64,000 nt of DNA from Pararhizobium sp. IMCC21322 (GTDB taxonomy: Bacteria; Pseudomonadota; Alphaproteobacteria; Rhizobiales; GCA-2746425), in NCBI RefSeq assembly GCF_030758295.1, contig NZ_CP132335.1, forward strand, positions 2,208,412-2,272,411. The letters run 5' to 3'. This document shows, piece by piece, positions 44,801 to 54,187 of the stretch. The first letter of the stretch is position 1; every line of letters begins with the position of its first letter. A program made the position numbers and the translations under genes. The notes below the pieces were generated by a model. It ran no database searches. It was not told where the DNA came from and saw only the letters and a list, made by a program, of their open reading frames with translations.

Positions 44801-46305
44801 AGCCGAGGCTTGAAGCACGGCTCGCCTTGCAACAACTGGACCTGACACCTTATGCGTCTGGCGGGTCATCCGGCAGATCTGCATCTGCACCCAATCGCAG
44901 CAATCTGCCGGGTATCGAAGGCGCGGCGGATGCCGGTTGGAGCAATGCCACTATTGATCTGTCTGGCCTCAACAGCATGAATGCCAATCTGACAATCAGT
45001 GCCAACGAGATTATTCTGGACGATATTCGAACTGGTAACACCAATATGGTGGTGTCGGTTACAGACGGTGTATTAACCGCTGATCTGACCGAAATGCAGC
45101 TGTATGGCGGCAGGGGTGCAGGTCGGCTGGAGATTAATGCATCCGGTGACACGCCCTCAATGGCGATCAATTTTGATCTCTCCTCACTCGATGCCTATCC
45201 GTTCCTGCGTGACGCTGCACAATTCACCCGTTTGGAGGGCACAGCAGATTACAGTCTTGCGCTGACCACCCAGGGCCGCAGCGAATTGGGTCTTGTATCG
45301 GGCCTGGATGGCGAAGCCCGGATGATTTTCTCAAACGGGGCCATCCGTGGGGTCAACATTCCTCAAATGGTGCGCACCCTGTCCGCGCGAACATTGCTGG
45401 GCTGGCAGACAAACGAACAGGAAAAGACAGATTTCAGTGAGTTTTCCGGCTCTTTCCAATTTGCAAATGGCCTCGGTCGCACCAGAGATATCAAAATGAT
45501 TGGTCCACTCGTTCGCGCAACGGGGGCTGGAACAATTGACCTGCCGGCAAAGCGGTTGGAAATGCGGTTTGATCCAAAAGTTGTCGCTTCACTGCAGGGC
45601 CAGGGTGGGTCGCAGGACTTTGCAGGACTTGGCGTTCCCATTGTTGTGGAAGGCTCGTTTGCCGAACCCCGTATTTATCCCGATATTGCCGGTATTCTTG
45701 AAAATCCCGATGCAGCTCTTCAGCAACTGCGTCAGTTTGGCGGTGGTCTGGCCGCGCTGAGCGATGATGGTGATGCGTTGCGTGATCAGGTGCGTGACAG
45801 GACCGGCATTGATGTCGGTCAGATTGTCAGGGACGGTGGGATAGACAGGGATGCAGCCATTGGGCAGGGCGCCGAGTTGATTGGACGTCTTATTGGTGGC
45901 GGTAGTCAGCAGCAGGGCGGCATTCAGCCTCAAACCCAATCTCAAACAGGGCAACCAGCCAACACAAGTGGTGTACCGATACCGCGTCCTGATCCAAGAG
46001 GGTCTTTGGTCCGCACATCCGCTCCGGCAAACGCAGCACCGCGCTTCATGACGCCTGCGGAAGCACGCCGCCTTACCGGCGGACGCGCTATCGTCTCAGG
46101 CAACCAGAATACTGCGCCCACAAACAACACAGCCCCGGCCGCCACCACGCGGCAAGCTGCGCCAGCAAATAACAATGGCGGCCCGATTGATTTGCTCAAT
46201 CAGGGACGGGCACCAACCCAGGAAGTGTTGCCGGGAAGTGGAAACCCACAAGGGCCATCAAACAATCCCATTGGCGGTCTGTTGCGCGGTATTTTCGGCC
46301 AATAG
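41899..46305 (+). CDS. AsmA-family protein with long disordered Pro/Gln/Arg-rich N-terminus
   Basis: A protein of about 1468 aa. GTG at 41899 (GCGGAA upstream) is taken as start; a TTG 30 nt earlier is possible. Residues about 55-89 are seven perfect DQARQ repeats. To about residue 405 the chain is proline-rich, with repeated REPLRT and PEP-like units, and without predicted fold. A basic stretch (KKSKGKRPRKPREPGKP) precedes one transmembrane helix (about 413-440, GGGTVGLFLLVVFVLPFFL). The periplasmic part then begins AsmA-like (VEQATGWQLAIEGPISVGVF) and ends with AsmA features (RMIFSNGAIRGVNIPQMVRT). The last ~120 residues are again Gln/Asn/Pro-rich. AsmA proteins are linked to outer-membrane lipid transport. 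The N-terminal extension is the oddity. Confidence 0.82.
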   Translation: MSNDDPTDGNKPSPENRTGSQHSADRPADRTGRAVPPSQPAAPQRPASPSATPRDQARQDQARQDQARQDQARQDQARQDQARQDQARQGLPSVADGPFGSTPQDFAASLRARSSPSSVPGPPIHDDPRQASDDPQVDAQFEIERGIGVRPVPAARPEPVRAQEPARAPEPPLRAREPLRTREPLRTQETARVTEPVRPPQPLRAPEPPRGAPQDLRTPAPAYTPGPPPTDRQYVAPPRNVAPRNVATQTAAPRDFAPPPVVPEAMPTYPEPPQSYAPEPNFSEPAGSEPFVPQPIAPQPNAPAEPNYVHVPDTASPADHYLEPTVEAVQAQSVPAEPFVPSFEIGQGAENRTHVPIAPALETQGAAVSGANTPDPNATSAMLASNVPPAKKSKGKRPRKPREPGKPLFKSPWMRQVAYVGGGTVGLFLLVVFVLPFFLPSQTIAREVSRQVEQATGWQLAIEGPISVGVFPSPRFSASDVRISADGETSAVRAQTVRFGINLAAIFTGNVRLDEATLIGPEIDLIVDQNGRASWQQNNATDNTPSADLRSTINADDAVVDDAGSVLLALERLQIDAVTIRDGSVRYQDMRDGTDHLISGITVDTALTSLDVPLLIESAFAYQGEDFALTTRLDEPRSAILGERSALEVSLDGGVADASLGGTVDFGLGPAFGGQFISDIPSVPALAAWLGTQLPEETKGLGSIRLSADIAASPEAAEISEFAVMVGEETLQGSLRVDLSQLVPALSGELVSQGVDVGTLMSAAGLVGEGQPRVNGSLIVDLQFASQGADPEQIMSSLNARGTLGLRSGSVTQTGIGLALGEERADTIDNITANITINTLDTPIGLLGQAEWRDERFEMSGQFAAGQMLSNGMGPAQFGINSSRVSAGVDGTFTQTGDFDGDITVETRSLRGLLSWLNQPVGDGGGLGPFSYTGELSFSPGAVNFDNARILLDGTQGTGNGVISLSGKPRLEARLALQQLDLTPYASGGSSGRSASAPNRSNLPGIEGAADAGWSNATIDLSGLNSMNANLTISANEIILDDIRTGNTNMVVSVTDGVLTADLTEMQLYGGRGAGRLEINASGDTPSMAINFDLSSLDAYPFLRDAAQFTRLEGTADYSLALTTQGRSELGLVSGLDGEARMIFSNGAIRGVNIPQMVRTLSARTLLGWQTNEQEKTDFSEFSGSFQFANGLGRTRDIKMIGPLVRATGAGTIDLPAKRLEMRFDPKVVASLQGQGGSQDFAGLGVPIVVEGSFAEPRIYPDIAGILENPDAALQQLRQFGGGLAALSDDGDALRDQVRDRTGIDVGQIVRDGGIDRDAAIGQGAELIGRLIGGGSQQQGGIQPQTQSQTGQPANTSGVPIPRPDPRGSLVRTSAPANAAPRFMTPAEARRLTGGRAIVSGNQNTAPTNNTAPAATTRQAAPANNNGGPIDLLNQGRAPTQEVLPGSGNPQGPSNNPIGGLLRGIFGQ
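42061..42165 (+). repeat. seven perfect tandem copies of a 15-bp unit inside the AsmA gene
   Basis: GACCAGGCAAGACAG is repeated seven times without a single base change and codes for DQARQ each time. Perfect nucleotide identity (no synonymous drift) points to recent slippage or gene conversion, and the in-frame unit means that copy-number change alters length without breaking the gene. Confidence 0.97.
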
Positions 46306-46334
46306 GGTCTGAACTCAATCAGGGTATCAAGGCC

Positions 46335-47498
46335 ATGCCGCCAAAGAACACCATCTACTCCGGCATTCCAACAACAATATTTGAGGTAATGAGCCGCCTT
46401 GCTCAGCAGCACAATGCTGTCAATCTGGGGCAGGGTTTCCCCGATGTTGATGGTCCGCTCAGCTTGCGAAAATATGCGGCAGAGGCTCTTTTGAAGCGGC
46501 CAAATCAATACCCGCCCATGCCAGGTATTCCGGCCCTTCGGCAGGCCGTTGCAAATGCCTATGCGCGGTTCCACAACGTGCAAATTGATTGGCAAAGTCA
46601 GGTTGTCATCACATCAGGCGCAACGGAAGCTCTGTCGGATTGCATCAACGGTCTCATTAATCCGGGCGATGAGGTCATTCTTCTGGAGCCGCTCTATGAT
46701 TGTTATGCGCCGTTGGTGGAGCGGGCAGGCGGCATCATCAAACTGGTCCGCCTTGACCCTCCCGATTGGGTGTTGCCCATTGAAGCCTTGCAGAACGCCT
46801 TTTCTGACAACACCAAACTGTTGCTGCTGAACAATCCAATGAACCCTGCCGGCAAGATGTTTTCCCGGTCAGAACTGGAATTGATTGTCGAACTTTGTGA
46901 AGCGCATGATGTTTTTATTGTTGCTGATGAAGTCTATGAGCACCTGACTTTCGACGGGCAGCCTCATATCTCCGTTCTGTCCCTGCCGAAAGCACAGGCG
47001 CGATCTGTTGCAATTGGCTCGGCTGGGAAAACGTTCTCCATGACCGGCTGGAAGGTGGGGACCGTTACAGGCGCTGCTCATATGATCGAACCGATTACCA
47101 AAGCGCACCAGTTTACAACATTCACAACACCGCCGCATCTGCAAGTGGCGGTCGCCAAGGGGCTGGAATTACCGGATAGCTATTTTGACGGCATCAAATC
47201 CGAGCTTGCTGCAAAACGGGATCGGCTGGCCGCCGGTTTAAGTGCGCTGAATTTCAAGGTCGGCACCTGCCAGGCCGCCTATTTCCTGAATGCCGATTTT
47301 TCTGCGCTGCCAATCGGAAACACGGATGTGGAGGCCTGTCAGGCAATGGTCCGTGATGCAGGTGTCGCCACAGTGCCGGTCTCCGCCTTTTACAAAGGCG
47401 TTGAACCGCCGCAAAAGTTTTTAAGATTTTGCTTCTGCAAGCAGGATAGCGTGCTCGATGATGCGATCGAGCGCCTCGCCAAATGGCTCGGGGCTTAG
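46335..47498 (+). CDS. class I/II PLP-dependent aminotransferase
   Basis: A 387-aa fold-type I aminotransferase. AVNLGQGFPDVDGP, the cofactor Asp in VFIVADEVYEHLTFDG, PLP Lys in GSAGKTFSMTGWKVG and the C-terminal Arg in KFLRFCFCKQD are clear. It resembles the kynurenine/methionine aminotransferase (YbdL-like) group. It is 29 bp downstream of the AsmA gene and ends in a 4-bp tail-to-tail overlap with the DUF3750 gene. Amino donor not determined. Confidence 0.87.
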   Translation: MPPKNTIYSGIPTTIFEVMSRLAQQHNAVNLGQGFPDVDGPLSLRKYAAEALLKRPNQYPPMPGIPALRQAVANAYARFHNVQIDWQSQVVITSGATEALSDCINGLINPGDEVILLEPLYDCYAPLVERAGGIIKLVRLDPPDWVLPIEALQNAFSDNTKLLLLNNPMNPAGKMFSRSELELIVELCEAHDVFIVADEVYEHLTFDGQPHISVLSLPKAQARSVAIGSAGKTFSMTGWKVGTVTGAAHMIEPITKAHQFTTFTTPPHLQVAVAKGLELPDSYFDGIKSELAAKRDRLAAGLSALNFKVGTCQAAYFLNADFSALPIGNTDVEACQAMVRDAGVATVPVSAFYKGVEPPQKFLRFCFCKQDSVLDDAIERLAKWLGA

Positions 47499-48241
47499 GC
47501 CCCAATACGGCCAAAGCCGGGTAATTTGAGCGCCGGGTGTTGCCAGTCAAATCCTGCAACAAGGCCTAAAATGTTGATCTCGAAGCCTTCGGGACCACCA
47601 AGTGAAAACCCGAAAATACCATTGGCAGAAAATTTGACACCATCTCCGTCGGTGCTGAACCACCCGCCATCAGCAAGGTAATCCTTACCCACGGCAGTGG
47701 GCGGAAGGCTCAGGCCCAGTTCCGGAACTTCACGAAGGACCGTTGCTACGAATGTATTGGAATTTGGTCCTGGCCAGATGTGGTAATCACCGCGCGCACG
47801 ATAAGGATAGCGGTCCACCGACGCTCTTACTTTCGGGATCAGGGTTTCGGCCAGCTCACCACTGACGCTGCCAACCAGCATCGGCTCGTTTCCATACCAG
47901 CGCGCGTCTGGCGCGTAAGCGTTCTTGCGGATTGGCGTTCCCCAGCCAACAACTTCATACCGATCCCAGGATCGCGAATTGCGATCCTTCACCAGGATCC
48001 AGCTATGGACGGCGAATATGCCTTTCCATCTGCCAGTACGGGCGGCATAGACCGAAATTGTTGGCTCAGATGTGGTGGCAGTTCCACTTAGAATGCCGGA
48101 GCTGGACCAATCAGCACTGCGCCAGCTTTTCTCCCAGCCCTTGGACCAAAACACGGCCGCGTGGACACCCAACGGCAGCAAAAACAGGAACACAAACACC
48201 AGCGACAGGTATTTTGTCGATTTCAACAAAGCTCTCAGCAT
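47495..48241 (-). CDS. DUF3750-family protein
   Basis: A 248-aa protein I place in DUF3750. An N-terminal hydrophobic stretch (YLSLVFVFLFLLPLGVHAAVF) is a signal anchor or uncleaved signal peptide, so the rest is probably periplasmic. Conserved-looking motifs are FAVHSWILVKDRNS, YEVVGWGTPIRKN, YPYRARGDYHIWPGPNSNTF and EINILGLVAGFD. The GPNSNTFV segment together with an HSW motif hints at a catalytic core, but no function is established. It is convergent with the aminotransferase. Confidence 0.7.
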   Translation of the reverse strand: MLRALLKSTKYLSLVFVFLFLLPLGVHAAVFWSKGWEKSWRSADWSSSGILSGTATTSEPTISVYAARTGRWKGIFAVHSWILVKDRNSRSWDRYEVVGWGTPIRKNAYAPDARWYGNEPMLVGSVSGELAETLIPKVRASVDRYPYRARGDYHIWPGPNSNTFVATVLREVPELGLSLPPTAVGKDYLADGGWFSTDGDGVKFSANGIFGFSLGGPEGFEINILGLVAGFDWQHPALKLPGFGRIGA

Positions 48242-48360
48242 AGGACTATTTTTCAGATGTTGGCCTCAATGGATGGAAACAGTGAGAGCTAATTGTGCCG
48301 ATTTGAAGGTAAGGCAAGAACACCCGTCGGGTATGGGGCCACAGTCGTGCAATTTGGTTG

Positions 48361-48591
48361 TTACGGCATTTTCGCGGACGGCGCTCCGTATTCATCGATG
48401 AATTCCCGATAGGCCGCATCCAGTTTATCCTTGCTGACAAGATCATCCAGCTTTTCGAGCAAAACAACGAGGCAATAATTGTTGCCAAGATGATACGTAT
48501 CATTCAACGCTCGGAGCCTTTTACAGGCTGCATCCATCAGGTTCATTTGCCGACGTACCGGCAACGGAAGGCGTTTTGGTTTTTGGGTCAT
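48361..48591 (-). CDS. small hypothetical protein (76 aa)
   Basis: A 76-aa charged, mainly helical protein (KPKRLPLPVRRQMNLMDAAC, then LVSKDKLDAAYREFIDEYG). The ATG at 48591 is preferred over one 15 nt upstream because GGAGAAG lies seven bases before it. It is 33 bp downstream of meaB in the same direction, so it is probably the last gene of the methylmalonyl-CoA mutase operon. No signal or membrane segment is seen, and the family is not recognised. Confidence 0.6.
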   Translation of the reverse strand: MTQKPKRLPLPVRRQMNLMDAACKRLRALNDTYHLGNNYCLVVLLEKLDDLVSKDKLDAAYREFIDEYGAPSAKMP

Positions 48592-48624
48592 TGGGCGCTT
48601 CTCCATAGTCCAATCTCGATTTTA

Positions 48625-49599
48625 TCAATCGAACAAGGCGTCAAACAGCCGCTCAGCAGCGCTTCCTGGTTGAAGTCTCCCTGACCTCACTTCGGCTTCC
48701 AGATCTTGCGCCAGACTTTGCAACTCCGGACGATCCTCAAGGGTGTTTTTCAATCTGGTGTCGAACATCGACCACATCCAGCCAATCCGTTGTTCTTCGC
48801 GGCGTTGCTGCCATTCCCCGGACGCAGTCATGCGGGTCTGGAACAACAGAACCTGCTCCCACAAAGCATCAACCCCGTCATCCTTGAGACCGGAATGGGT
48901 CAGCACGGGTGGTGACCATGTGGGACTTTGGGGCGAGAGAATATGCAGGGCGTTTCGGTACTCTGACGCTGCCCGTTCTGCGGCCAGCTTGTTGTCGCCA
49001 TCCGCCTTGTTGACCGTAATCATGTCGGCGATTTCCAGAACGCCTTTTTTCAGGCCCTGCAAATCATCGCCGGCACCGGGCAGCATCAGGACCATAAAGA
49101 AGTCCACCATGCCGGCGACCGTGATTTCTGACTGACCAATTCCGACGGTTTCCACAAGGATCACATCAAAGCCGGCAGCCTCGCACAGCAGCATTGTTTC
49201 CCGTGTTTTTGCAGCCACTCCGCCCAAGGTGCCTGCTGCGGGAGAGGGGCGTATAAACGCATCTGGATTGGCCGCAAGTGTGTGCATGCGGGTCTTGTCA
49301 CCAAGAATGGAGCCGCCGGTTCTGCTGGAGGAGGGGTCCACCGTCAGAACAGCAACCTTGTGTCCTGCATCGGTCAGGCGATTGCCAAGGGCTTCAATGG
49401 TTGTGGATTTTCCAACACCGGGCACTCCGGTAATGCCCACCCTTATGGCGTGGCCTGTATTGTCTGAAAGCCGATCCAGCAATTCGCGCGCAGTCTTGCG
49501 ATGATCGCGTCGCTTTGATTCCACCAGTGTAATGGCGCGCGCCAGCAAAGGCCGGTGACCGTCCAGAATACCGCGCTCAAGAGTTGAAATATCGGTCAT
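48625..49599 (-). CDS. meaB: methylmalonyl-CoA mutase-associated GTPase MeaB
   Basis: A 324-aa G3E-type GTPase that protects and reloads adenosylcobalamin in methylmalonyl-CoA mutase. It shows Walker A GITGVPGVGKST (about 55-66), the switch segment DPSSSRTGGSILGDKTRM, VETVGIGQSE and the base-recognition NKADGD. The ATG at 49599, 16 nt after the mutB stop, matches the family N-terminus; the frame extends 141 nt further into mutB. It is co-transcribed with both mutase subunits. Confidence 0.93.
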   Translation of the reverse strand: MTDISTLERGILDGHRPLLARAITLVESKRRDHRKTARELLDRLSDNTGHAIRVGITGVPGVGKSTTIEALGNRLTDAGHKVAVLTVDPSSSRTGGSILGDKTRMHTLAANPDAFIRPSPAAGTLGGVAAKTRETMLLCEAAGFDVILVETVGIGQSEITVAGMVDFFMVLMLPGAGDDLQGLKKGVLEIADMITVNKADGDNKLAAERAASEYRNALHILSPQSPTWSPPVLTHSGLKDDGVDALWEQVLLFQTRMTASGEWQQRREEQRIGWMWSMFDTRLKNTLEDRPELQSLAQDLEAEVRSGRLQPGSAAERLFDALFD

Positions 49600-49615
49600 C
49601 GGGCTAATATGCCAC

Positions 49616-51766
49616 TTATGGTCGGGTGCTGCCATAGCCCAGTTTTGCACTGAGATCGACCAGAAGCTTCTCTGCGGCTTCCGCAATGATTGTACCCGGC
49701 GGGAATATCGCACTGGCACCTGCGGCATAGAGTGCATCAAAATCCTGCGGTGGAATCACACCGCCGACAATCACCATAATGTCTTCTCGCCCCGCTTGCT
49801 GCAGCGCCTCGCGCACGGCCGGTACAAGTGACAAATGTCCGGCGGCCAGAGATGAAACACCGATCATGTGAACATCATTTTCAACCGCCTGGCGGGCGGC
49901 TTCATCAGGTGTGGCAAACAGGGGACCAACATCCACATCAAAACCAAGATCAGCAAAAGCAGATGCGATGACTTTCTGCCCCCGGTCGTGCCCGTCCTGT
50001 CCCACCTTGGCGATGAGAATACGAGGGCGGCGACCATCATTGCGTTCAAACTGTCTGGTCATCTCCAGCACGGTGCGGACCTGCTCATTCATATTGCCGA
50101 CCTCCTGCCGGTAGACACCGGATATGGTTTTGACATCTGCCCGGTGACGTCCAAAGGTTTTTTCCATGGCATCAGACATTTCTCCAACTGTGGCGCGTGC
50201 GCGGGCCGCCTCAATGCAGGCTGCCAACAAATTGCCGGTTCCCGCAGCATCAGCGGCAAGCTTGCCCAGAGCGGCCTGTGTTGCTGTCTCATTCCGGTTG
50301 CCACGCAAGCGTTTCAGCTTTTCAAGCTGCTGATCACGTACAGATTTATTGTCCACTTTCAGAACATCAATCGGCGGGTCGCTTTCCGGGCGGTATTTAT
50401 TGACACCTACAAGAATTTGTCGACCGCCATCAATGCGCGCCTGTGTTCTGGCAGCAGCTTCCTCAATACGCATTTTCGGCAGGCCCTGCTCAATGGCTTT
50501 TGCCATGCCGCCCATCCCGTCAATCTCTCGGATATGCGCCAGCGCCTTTTCGGCCAGATCATGGGTGAGTTTTTCAACAAAGTATGACCCGCCCCACGGA
50601 TCAATGGTCCGTGTCGTGCCACTTTCCATCTGTAGAAATAGCTGCGTGTTGCGTGCAATGCGCGCCGAAAAATCAGTCGGGAGTGCCAGAGCTTCATCCA
50701 GTGAATTGGTGTGCAAAGATTGGGTGTGGCCTTGGGTCGCGGCCATGGCTTCGATGCAGGTCCGTGTCACATTATTGAACACATCCTGTGCGGTCAGGGA
50801 CCAGCCGGATGTCTGACAATGGGTTCGCAGAGCCAATGATTTGGGATTTTGTGGTTGAAACCGCTCCTCCAGCAATTGCGCCCACAGCAATCGGGCAGCG
50901 CGCAATTTTGCCACCTCCATGAAGAAATTCATGCCAACAGCCCAGAAAAAGGAAAGCCGTGGTGCGAACACATCCACATCCATGCCTGACTTGATGCCCG
51001 CTTTGATATATTCCAGCCCGTCGGCCAACGTGTAGGCCAATTCCAGATCTGCGGTCGCGCCAGCTTCTTGCATGTGATAGCCGGAAATCGAAATGGAGTT
51101 GAATTTCGGCATGTGCTGGCTGGTATAGGAGAAGATGTCTGAAATGATGCGCATGGAAGGCAGGGGCGGATAAATGTAGGTATTGCGCACCATGAACTCT
51201 TTCAGAATATCGTTCTGAATGGTTCCGGTCAGGTCTTTCTGGGCGACGCCCTGTTCTTCCGCAGCAACAACATAAAGCGCCAGAATGGGCAGAACAGCGC
51301 CATTCATGGTCATGGAAACCGACATCTGATCCAGCGGAATACCATCGAATAATTGCTCCATATCAAGAATGGAATCGATGGCAACGCCAGCCATGCCGAC
51401 ATCACCTGTCACACGCGGGTGGTCGCTGTCATAGCCGCGATGGGTTGCAAGATCGAAGGCAATAGAGAGGCCCTTTTGTCCTGCAGCCAGATTGCGTCGG
51501 TAGAAAGCATTGCTCTCCTGGGCGGTCGAGAACCCGGCATATTGGCGAATGGTCCAGGGGCGCTGCACATACATGGTGGGGTAGGGGCCACGCAAATATG
51601 GCGGCGACCCCGGCCAGCCATCCAGATGAGTGAGACCCGTCAGCTTTGCTGGCCCGTTAATGGCTGAAATCGCGATGCCTTCGGGCGTGGTCCATGTGCC
51701 ATCTTGCGACGCTTCAGGTGCATCGGGAATGCTGAAAGGGATTTGGGTGAAATCAGGAAAGGTCAT
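49616..51766 (-). CDS. mutB: methylmalonyl-CoA mutase large (alpha) subunit
   Basis: A 716-aa adenosylcobalamin-dependent mutase that interconverts methylmalonyl-CoA and succinyl-CoA. The CoA-binding barrel includes [20 protein letters not shown] and [16 protein letters not shown]. The C-terminal cobalamin domain has the base-off His motif DGHDRG, then [12 protein letters not shown] and IVGGVIP. The start overlaps the mutA stop by 4 bp. It works as a heterodimer with MutA and with MeaB as chaperone, in propionate or ethylmalonyl-CoA metabolism. An epimerase gene is not in the window. Confidence 0.95.
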   Translation of the reverse strand: MTFPDFTQIPFSIPDAPEASQDGTWTTPEGIAISAINGPAKLTGLTHLDGWPGSPPYLRGPYPTMYVQRPWTIRQYAGFSTAQESNAFYRRNLAAGQKGLSIAFDLATHRGYDSDHPRVTGDVGMAGVAIDSILDMEQLFDGIPLDQMSVSMTMNGAVLPILALYVVAAEEQGVAQKDLTGTIQNDILKEFMVRNTYIYPPLPSMRIISDIFSYTSQHMPKFNSISISGYHMQEAGATADLELAYTLADGLEYIKAGIKSGMDVDVFAPRLSFFWAVGMNFFMEVAKLRAARLLWAQLLEERFQPQNPKSLALRTHCQTSGWSLTAQDVFNNVTRTCIEAMAATQGHTQSLHTNSLDEALALPTDFSARIARNTQLFLQMESGTTRTIDPWGGSYFVEKLTHDLAEKALAHIREIDGMGGMAKAIEQGLPKMRIEEAAARTQARIDGGRQILVGVNKYRPESDPPIDVLKVDNKSVRDQQLEKLKRLRGNRNETATQAALGKLAADAAGTGNLLAACIEAARARATVGEMSDAMEKTFGRHRADVKTISGVYRQEVGNMNEQVRTVLEMTRQFERNDGRRPRILIAKVGQDGHDRGQKVIASAFADLGFDVDVGPLFATPDEAARQAVENDVHMIGVSSLAAGHLSLVPAVREALQQAGREDIMVIVGGVIPPQDFDALYAAGASAIFPPGTIIAEAAEKLLVDLSAKLGYGSTRP

Positions 51767-53517
51767 GATTTTGATCCTTCCAGTGCCAGCAAAACTCTGT
51801 CCAGCACCGCATGAGCATCACAGCCAATGAAGATCATATCATCCAACCCGGAAAGGTCGCTACGGCCCGCCAGCAGGATATGTCGTGCGCCTGCTTCTCT
51901 CAGGCTTGCAACCAAGGCCTCGGCGTTTGCATCATAATCTGCATCGGCACCGCACAGACAAATAACCGGCGTGCGTTCGGTATCCAGTTTGTCAACTTTT
52001 GCGTCAGCACCGATTTCCTGATTTTCAACTGCCAGACCAGAAGCGGCAAACAAATCAGTCGCGAAATCCGATCGCGCTTTCCAGGCCTTTCTATTGCCAA
52101 GGCATAACAGCAACACCGCTGGCTGGCTTAGAACTGATAGGTTTTGTGCCCGGTCGGCCAACCGCTCAAACAGAATGCCATCGCGCAAATCGCCAAAACT
52201 CTCATCCTGATCTTCAGGTTCAAGCGGACGGGTGATCAACGTACTGACCTCAGGCGCATCAAGTTGGGCGAAGTGGCTGTTCCCAAGCGAAACGGTTTTG
52301 CGTGTTGCTATATCTTTCATGTAAGCCTGTCGGCTGGCGCTGATCATCTGTTGAACCGAACCATTTTCAATGGCTGCCGTGAAGCCACCCTGCGCCTCAA
52401 TGGTTTGAAAATTGACCCAGGCTGCTTCGGCAAGCGACACAGTCAACGCATCATAGACACCGGCTCCGGATGCCGGGTCCACAATTTTGCCGAGATGACT
52501 TTCTTCCTGCAAAATCAGACTGATATTGCGTGCAACTCTCCTTGAAAACACATCCGGCAAACCCAAAGCCTGCGTATGTGGCAATACGCTGATACTATCC
52601 GCGCCCCCCAGACCGGCTGCAAAAGTTGCCATGGTTGTGCGTAACACATTCGTCCATGGGTCGCGTCGACCCATCATGCGCCAGCTGGTTGTGGCGTGAA
52701 GCGACAGCGGGGTTTCGTCAGCATTCATCGTTTGCAACAATTTGCGCCAGAGCAGGCGCATGGCGCGAAATTTGGCCATGCTTTCAAACTGATCAGCATC
52801 ACTGCTTAATGTCACACTCAATCGCTTTGAAGCGGGGTTTATGTCGGTCCCACCGGCGCATAATTCGCGGATGACAGAAACGGTTTCGGCCAGTGCCAGT
52901 CCCAGTTCCTGTGCCGCTGTGGCACCTTTATTATGCCATTTGGATGCATCCGCGATGAGGTTTGCAGATACGCCCTTCAGGTCTTTGGTGCCCTGCCCAT
53001 TGATGCTGATATTCAGAGCATTGTGATCGTAGCCGCGCGCGCTACAAAATTCCGTCCAGAGATCACATTGGGCCGCGCTCATACCGTCAAACCGGATGCT
53101 GGTCGCATCCACAAAAATATTGCCAAAGAGCGCTTTGAAAGAAGACAGGTCCGGCAGATCAATCCCAAACCCATGAGCCGAGTTGGACCCCGCCAGCACA
53201 AGCAATGCGCCATCAGCACCCTGTTCCAGATCATGCAGTAATTGCGCATTCGCCTCAATTGCCGAAGGATGGTCTATCCGTGTCAGCGTTTTCCAGGCTT
53301 TGTCAGCTCTGGCTGCCAGTGTGACGGTTTGTTTATGAGGGTGGGTGAGAGGATAGATCGGAGCTATCACCAGCCCGTCATCCGTCACTGCGCTTAGTTT
53401 TTCCAGCACATCCTTATGGCCTGTCTGGCCAAGCGATTTGCTGAGACCATCCAACCATTCGCGGCCCTGCGGTGCCGCCTCAATCATCTCTTGCAGAGAG
53501 AATTCTGCCTTCGCCAT
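51763..53517 (-). CDS. mutA: methylmalonyl-CoA mutase small (beta) subunit
   Basis: A 584-aa non-catalytic partner subunit. It has a mutase-like barrel ([45 protein letters not shown]) and a C-terminal cobalamin-domain-like region ([19 protein letters not shown]), but lacks the DxHxxG cobalamin-ligand motif. This is normal for the beta subunit, which does not bind cofactor. It is the first gene of the mutA-mutB-meaB operon, with a 4-bp overlap to mutB. Confidence 0.9.
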   Translation of the reverse strand: MAKAEFSLQEMIEAAPQGREWLDGLSKSLGQTGHKDVLEKLSAVTDDGLVIAPIYPLTHPHKQTVTLAARADKAWKTLTRIDHPSAIEANAQLLHDLEQGADGALLVLAGSNSAHGFGIDLPDLSSFKALFGNIFVDATSIRFDGMSAAQCDLWTEFCSARGYDHNALNISINGQGTKDLKGVSANLIADASKWHNKGATAAQELGLALAETVSVIRELCAGGTDINPASKRLSVTLSSDADQFESMAKFRAMRLLWRKLLQTMNADETPLSLHATTSWRMMGRRDPWTNVLRTTMATFAAGLGGADSISVLPHTQALGLPDVFSRRVARNISLILQEESHLGKIVDPASGAGVYDALTVSLAEAAWVNFQTIEAQGGFTAAIENGSVQQMISASRQAYMKDIATRKTVSLGNSHFAQLDAPEVSTLITRPLEPEDQDESFGDLRDGILFERLADRAQNLSVLSQPAVLLLCLGNRKAWKARSDFATDLFAASGLAVENQEIGADAKVDKLDTERTPVICLCGADADYDANAEALVASLREAGARHILLAGRSDLSGLDDMIFIGCDAHAVLDRVLLALEGSKS

Positions 53518-53670
53518 TATGTGCTCTGAAACTATCGGATGTTGGAGTTAGCAACGGCACAATAGGTGTGCCCAACCGACGGAGCAAGCCCTGCTATCGT
53601 AGGATATGAGATGCGGTACCCAGGCAAATCGATTGTATCCAAACAGCAAGCAAGAAGCCCGCAAACAAAA

Positions 53671-53694
53671 AAGGCGCCGCAACAGCGACGCCTT
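53671..53694 (-). terminator. rho-independent terminator of the DUF4332 gene
   Basis: AAGGCGCCG (53671-53679) and CGACGCCTT (53686-53694) pair with one mismatch over a 6-nt loop. On the minus strand the stem is followed by TTTTTTGTTTG, a good U-tract, 20 nt past the DUF4332 stop. The rest of the 197-bp spacer to mutA holds nothing else recognisable beyond the mutA promoter region. Confidence 0.8.
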
Positions 53695-53714
53695 ATCTTG
53701 ATCTGATCCGATAA

Positions 53715-54125
53715 TCAGTAAGTCATGGTCGTTGGCAGGGTCTTGGCCTGCGCAACCCATTTTTCAACAGACTTTTCGCTGGGCACCAGCCTTACAAGCT
53801 TCTTCGCGGCATTCACTTCAGCCATTTTTGCAGCCAGATTGGCCACATTACGGTTACGCAATTCCTTCACGGTGTCGACGCCTGCAGCTTCCAGCAATTC
53901 GGAATATTCCTCGGCAACACCCTTGATCCGCATCAGATCACACATGTTGGCCCATTTCAGAATTTGAGATGTATCAAGGCCAGCTTCTTCCGCCACAGCT
54001 TTGCGGCCTTTTGGGTCCTTCGCGCGGTCCAGAAGGGCTTTCGTGGTGCGTATACCAATACCCTGTAACTTGGCGGCGTAGGTTGGCCCAATGCCTTCAA
54101 TGTCGATGATGGAATAAGATGACAT
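53715..54125 (-). CDS. DUF4332-type helix-hairpin-helix protein
   Basis: A 136-aa protein with repeated helix-hairpin-helix-like units. The first is DIEGIGPTYAAKLQGIGIRT, and the second is centred on LMRIKGVAEEYSELLEAAGV. This fits the DUF4332 family and resembles DNA-binding HhH domains. The ATG at 54125 has GGGAGA upstream; the frame runs 42 nt further without a ribosome site. It is followed by a strong terminator and preceded by a small glycine-rich protein gene in the same direction. Function is not established. Confidence 0.72.
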   Translation of the reverse strand: MSSYSIIDIEGIGPTYAAKLQGIGIRTTKALLDRAKDPKGRKAVAEEAGLDTSQILKWANMCDLMRIKGVAEEYSELLEAAGVDTVKELRNRNVANLAAKMAEVNAAKKLVRLVPSEKSVEKWVAQAKTLPTTMTY

Positions 54126-54187
54126 GCTATTCTCCCTTGGTAGTGTGCCGAATTGGAATCGCCCCATCGGCCTGAGTAAGTCTGAAT

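Noticed and set aside
23143-46320. CTGAACTCAAT shared just after the Na/Pi cotransporter gene and just after the AsmA gene
   Set aside because: Only 11 bp, non-palindromic and two copies; could be chance.
51763-53517. MutA as a damaged mutase because DxHxxG is missing
   Set aside because: Loss of the cobalamin-ligand motif is normal for the small subunit of heterodimeric methylmalonyl-CoA mutase.
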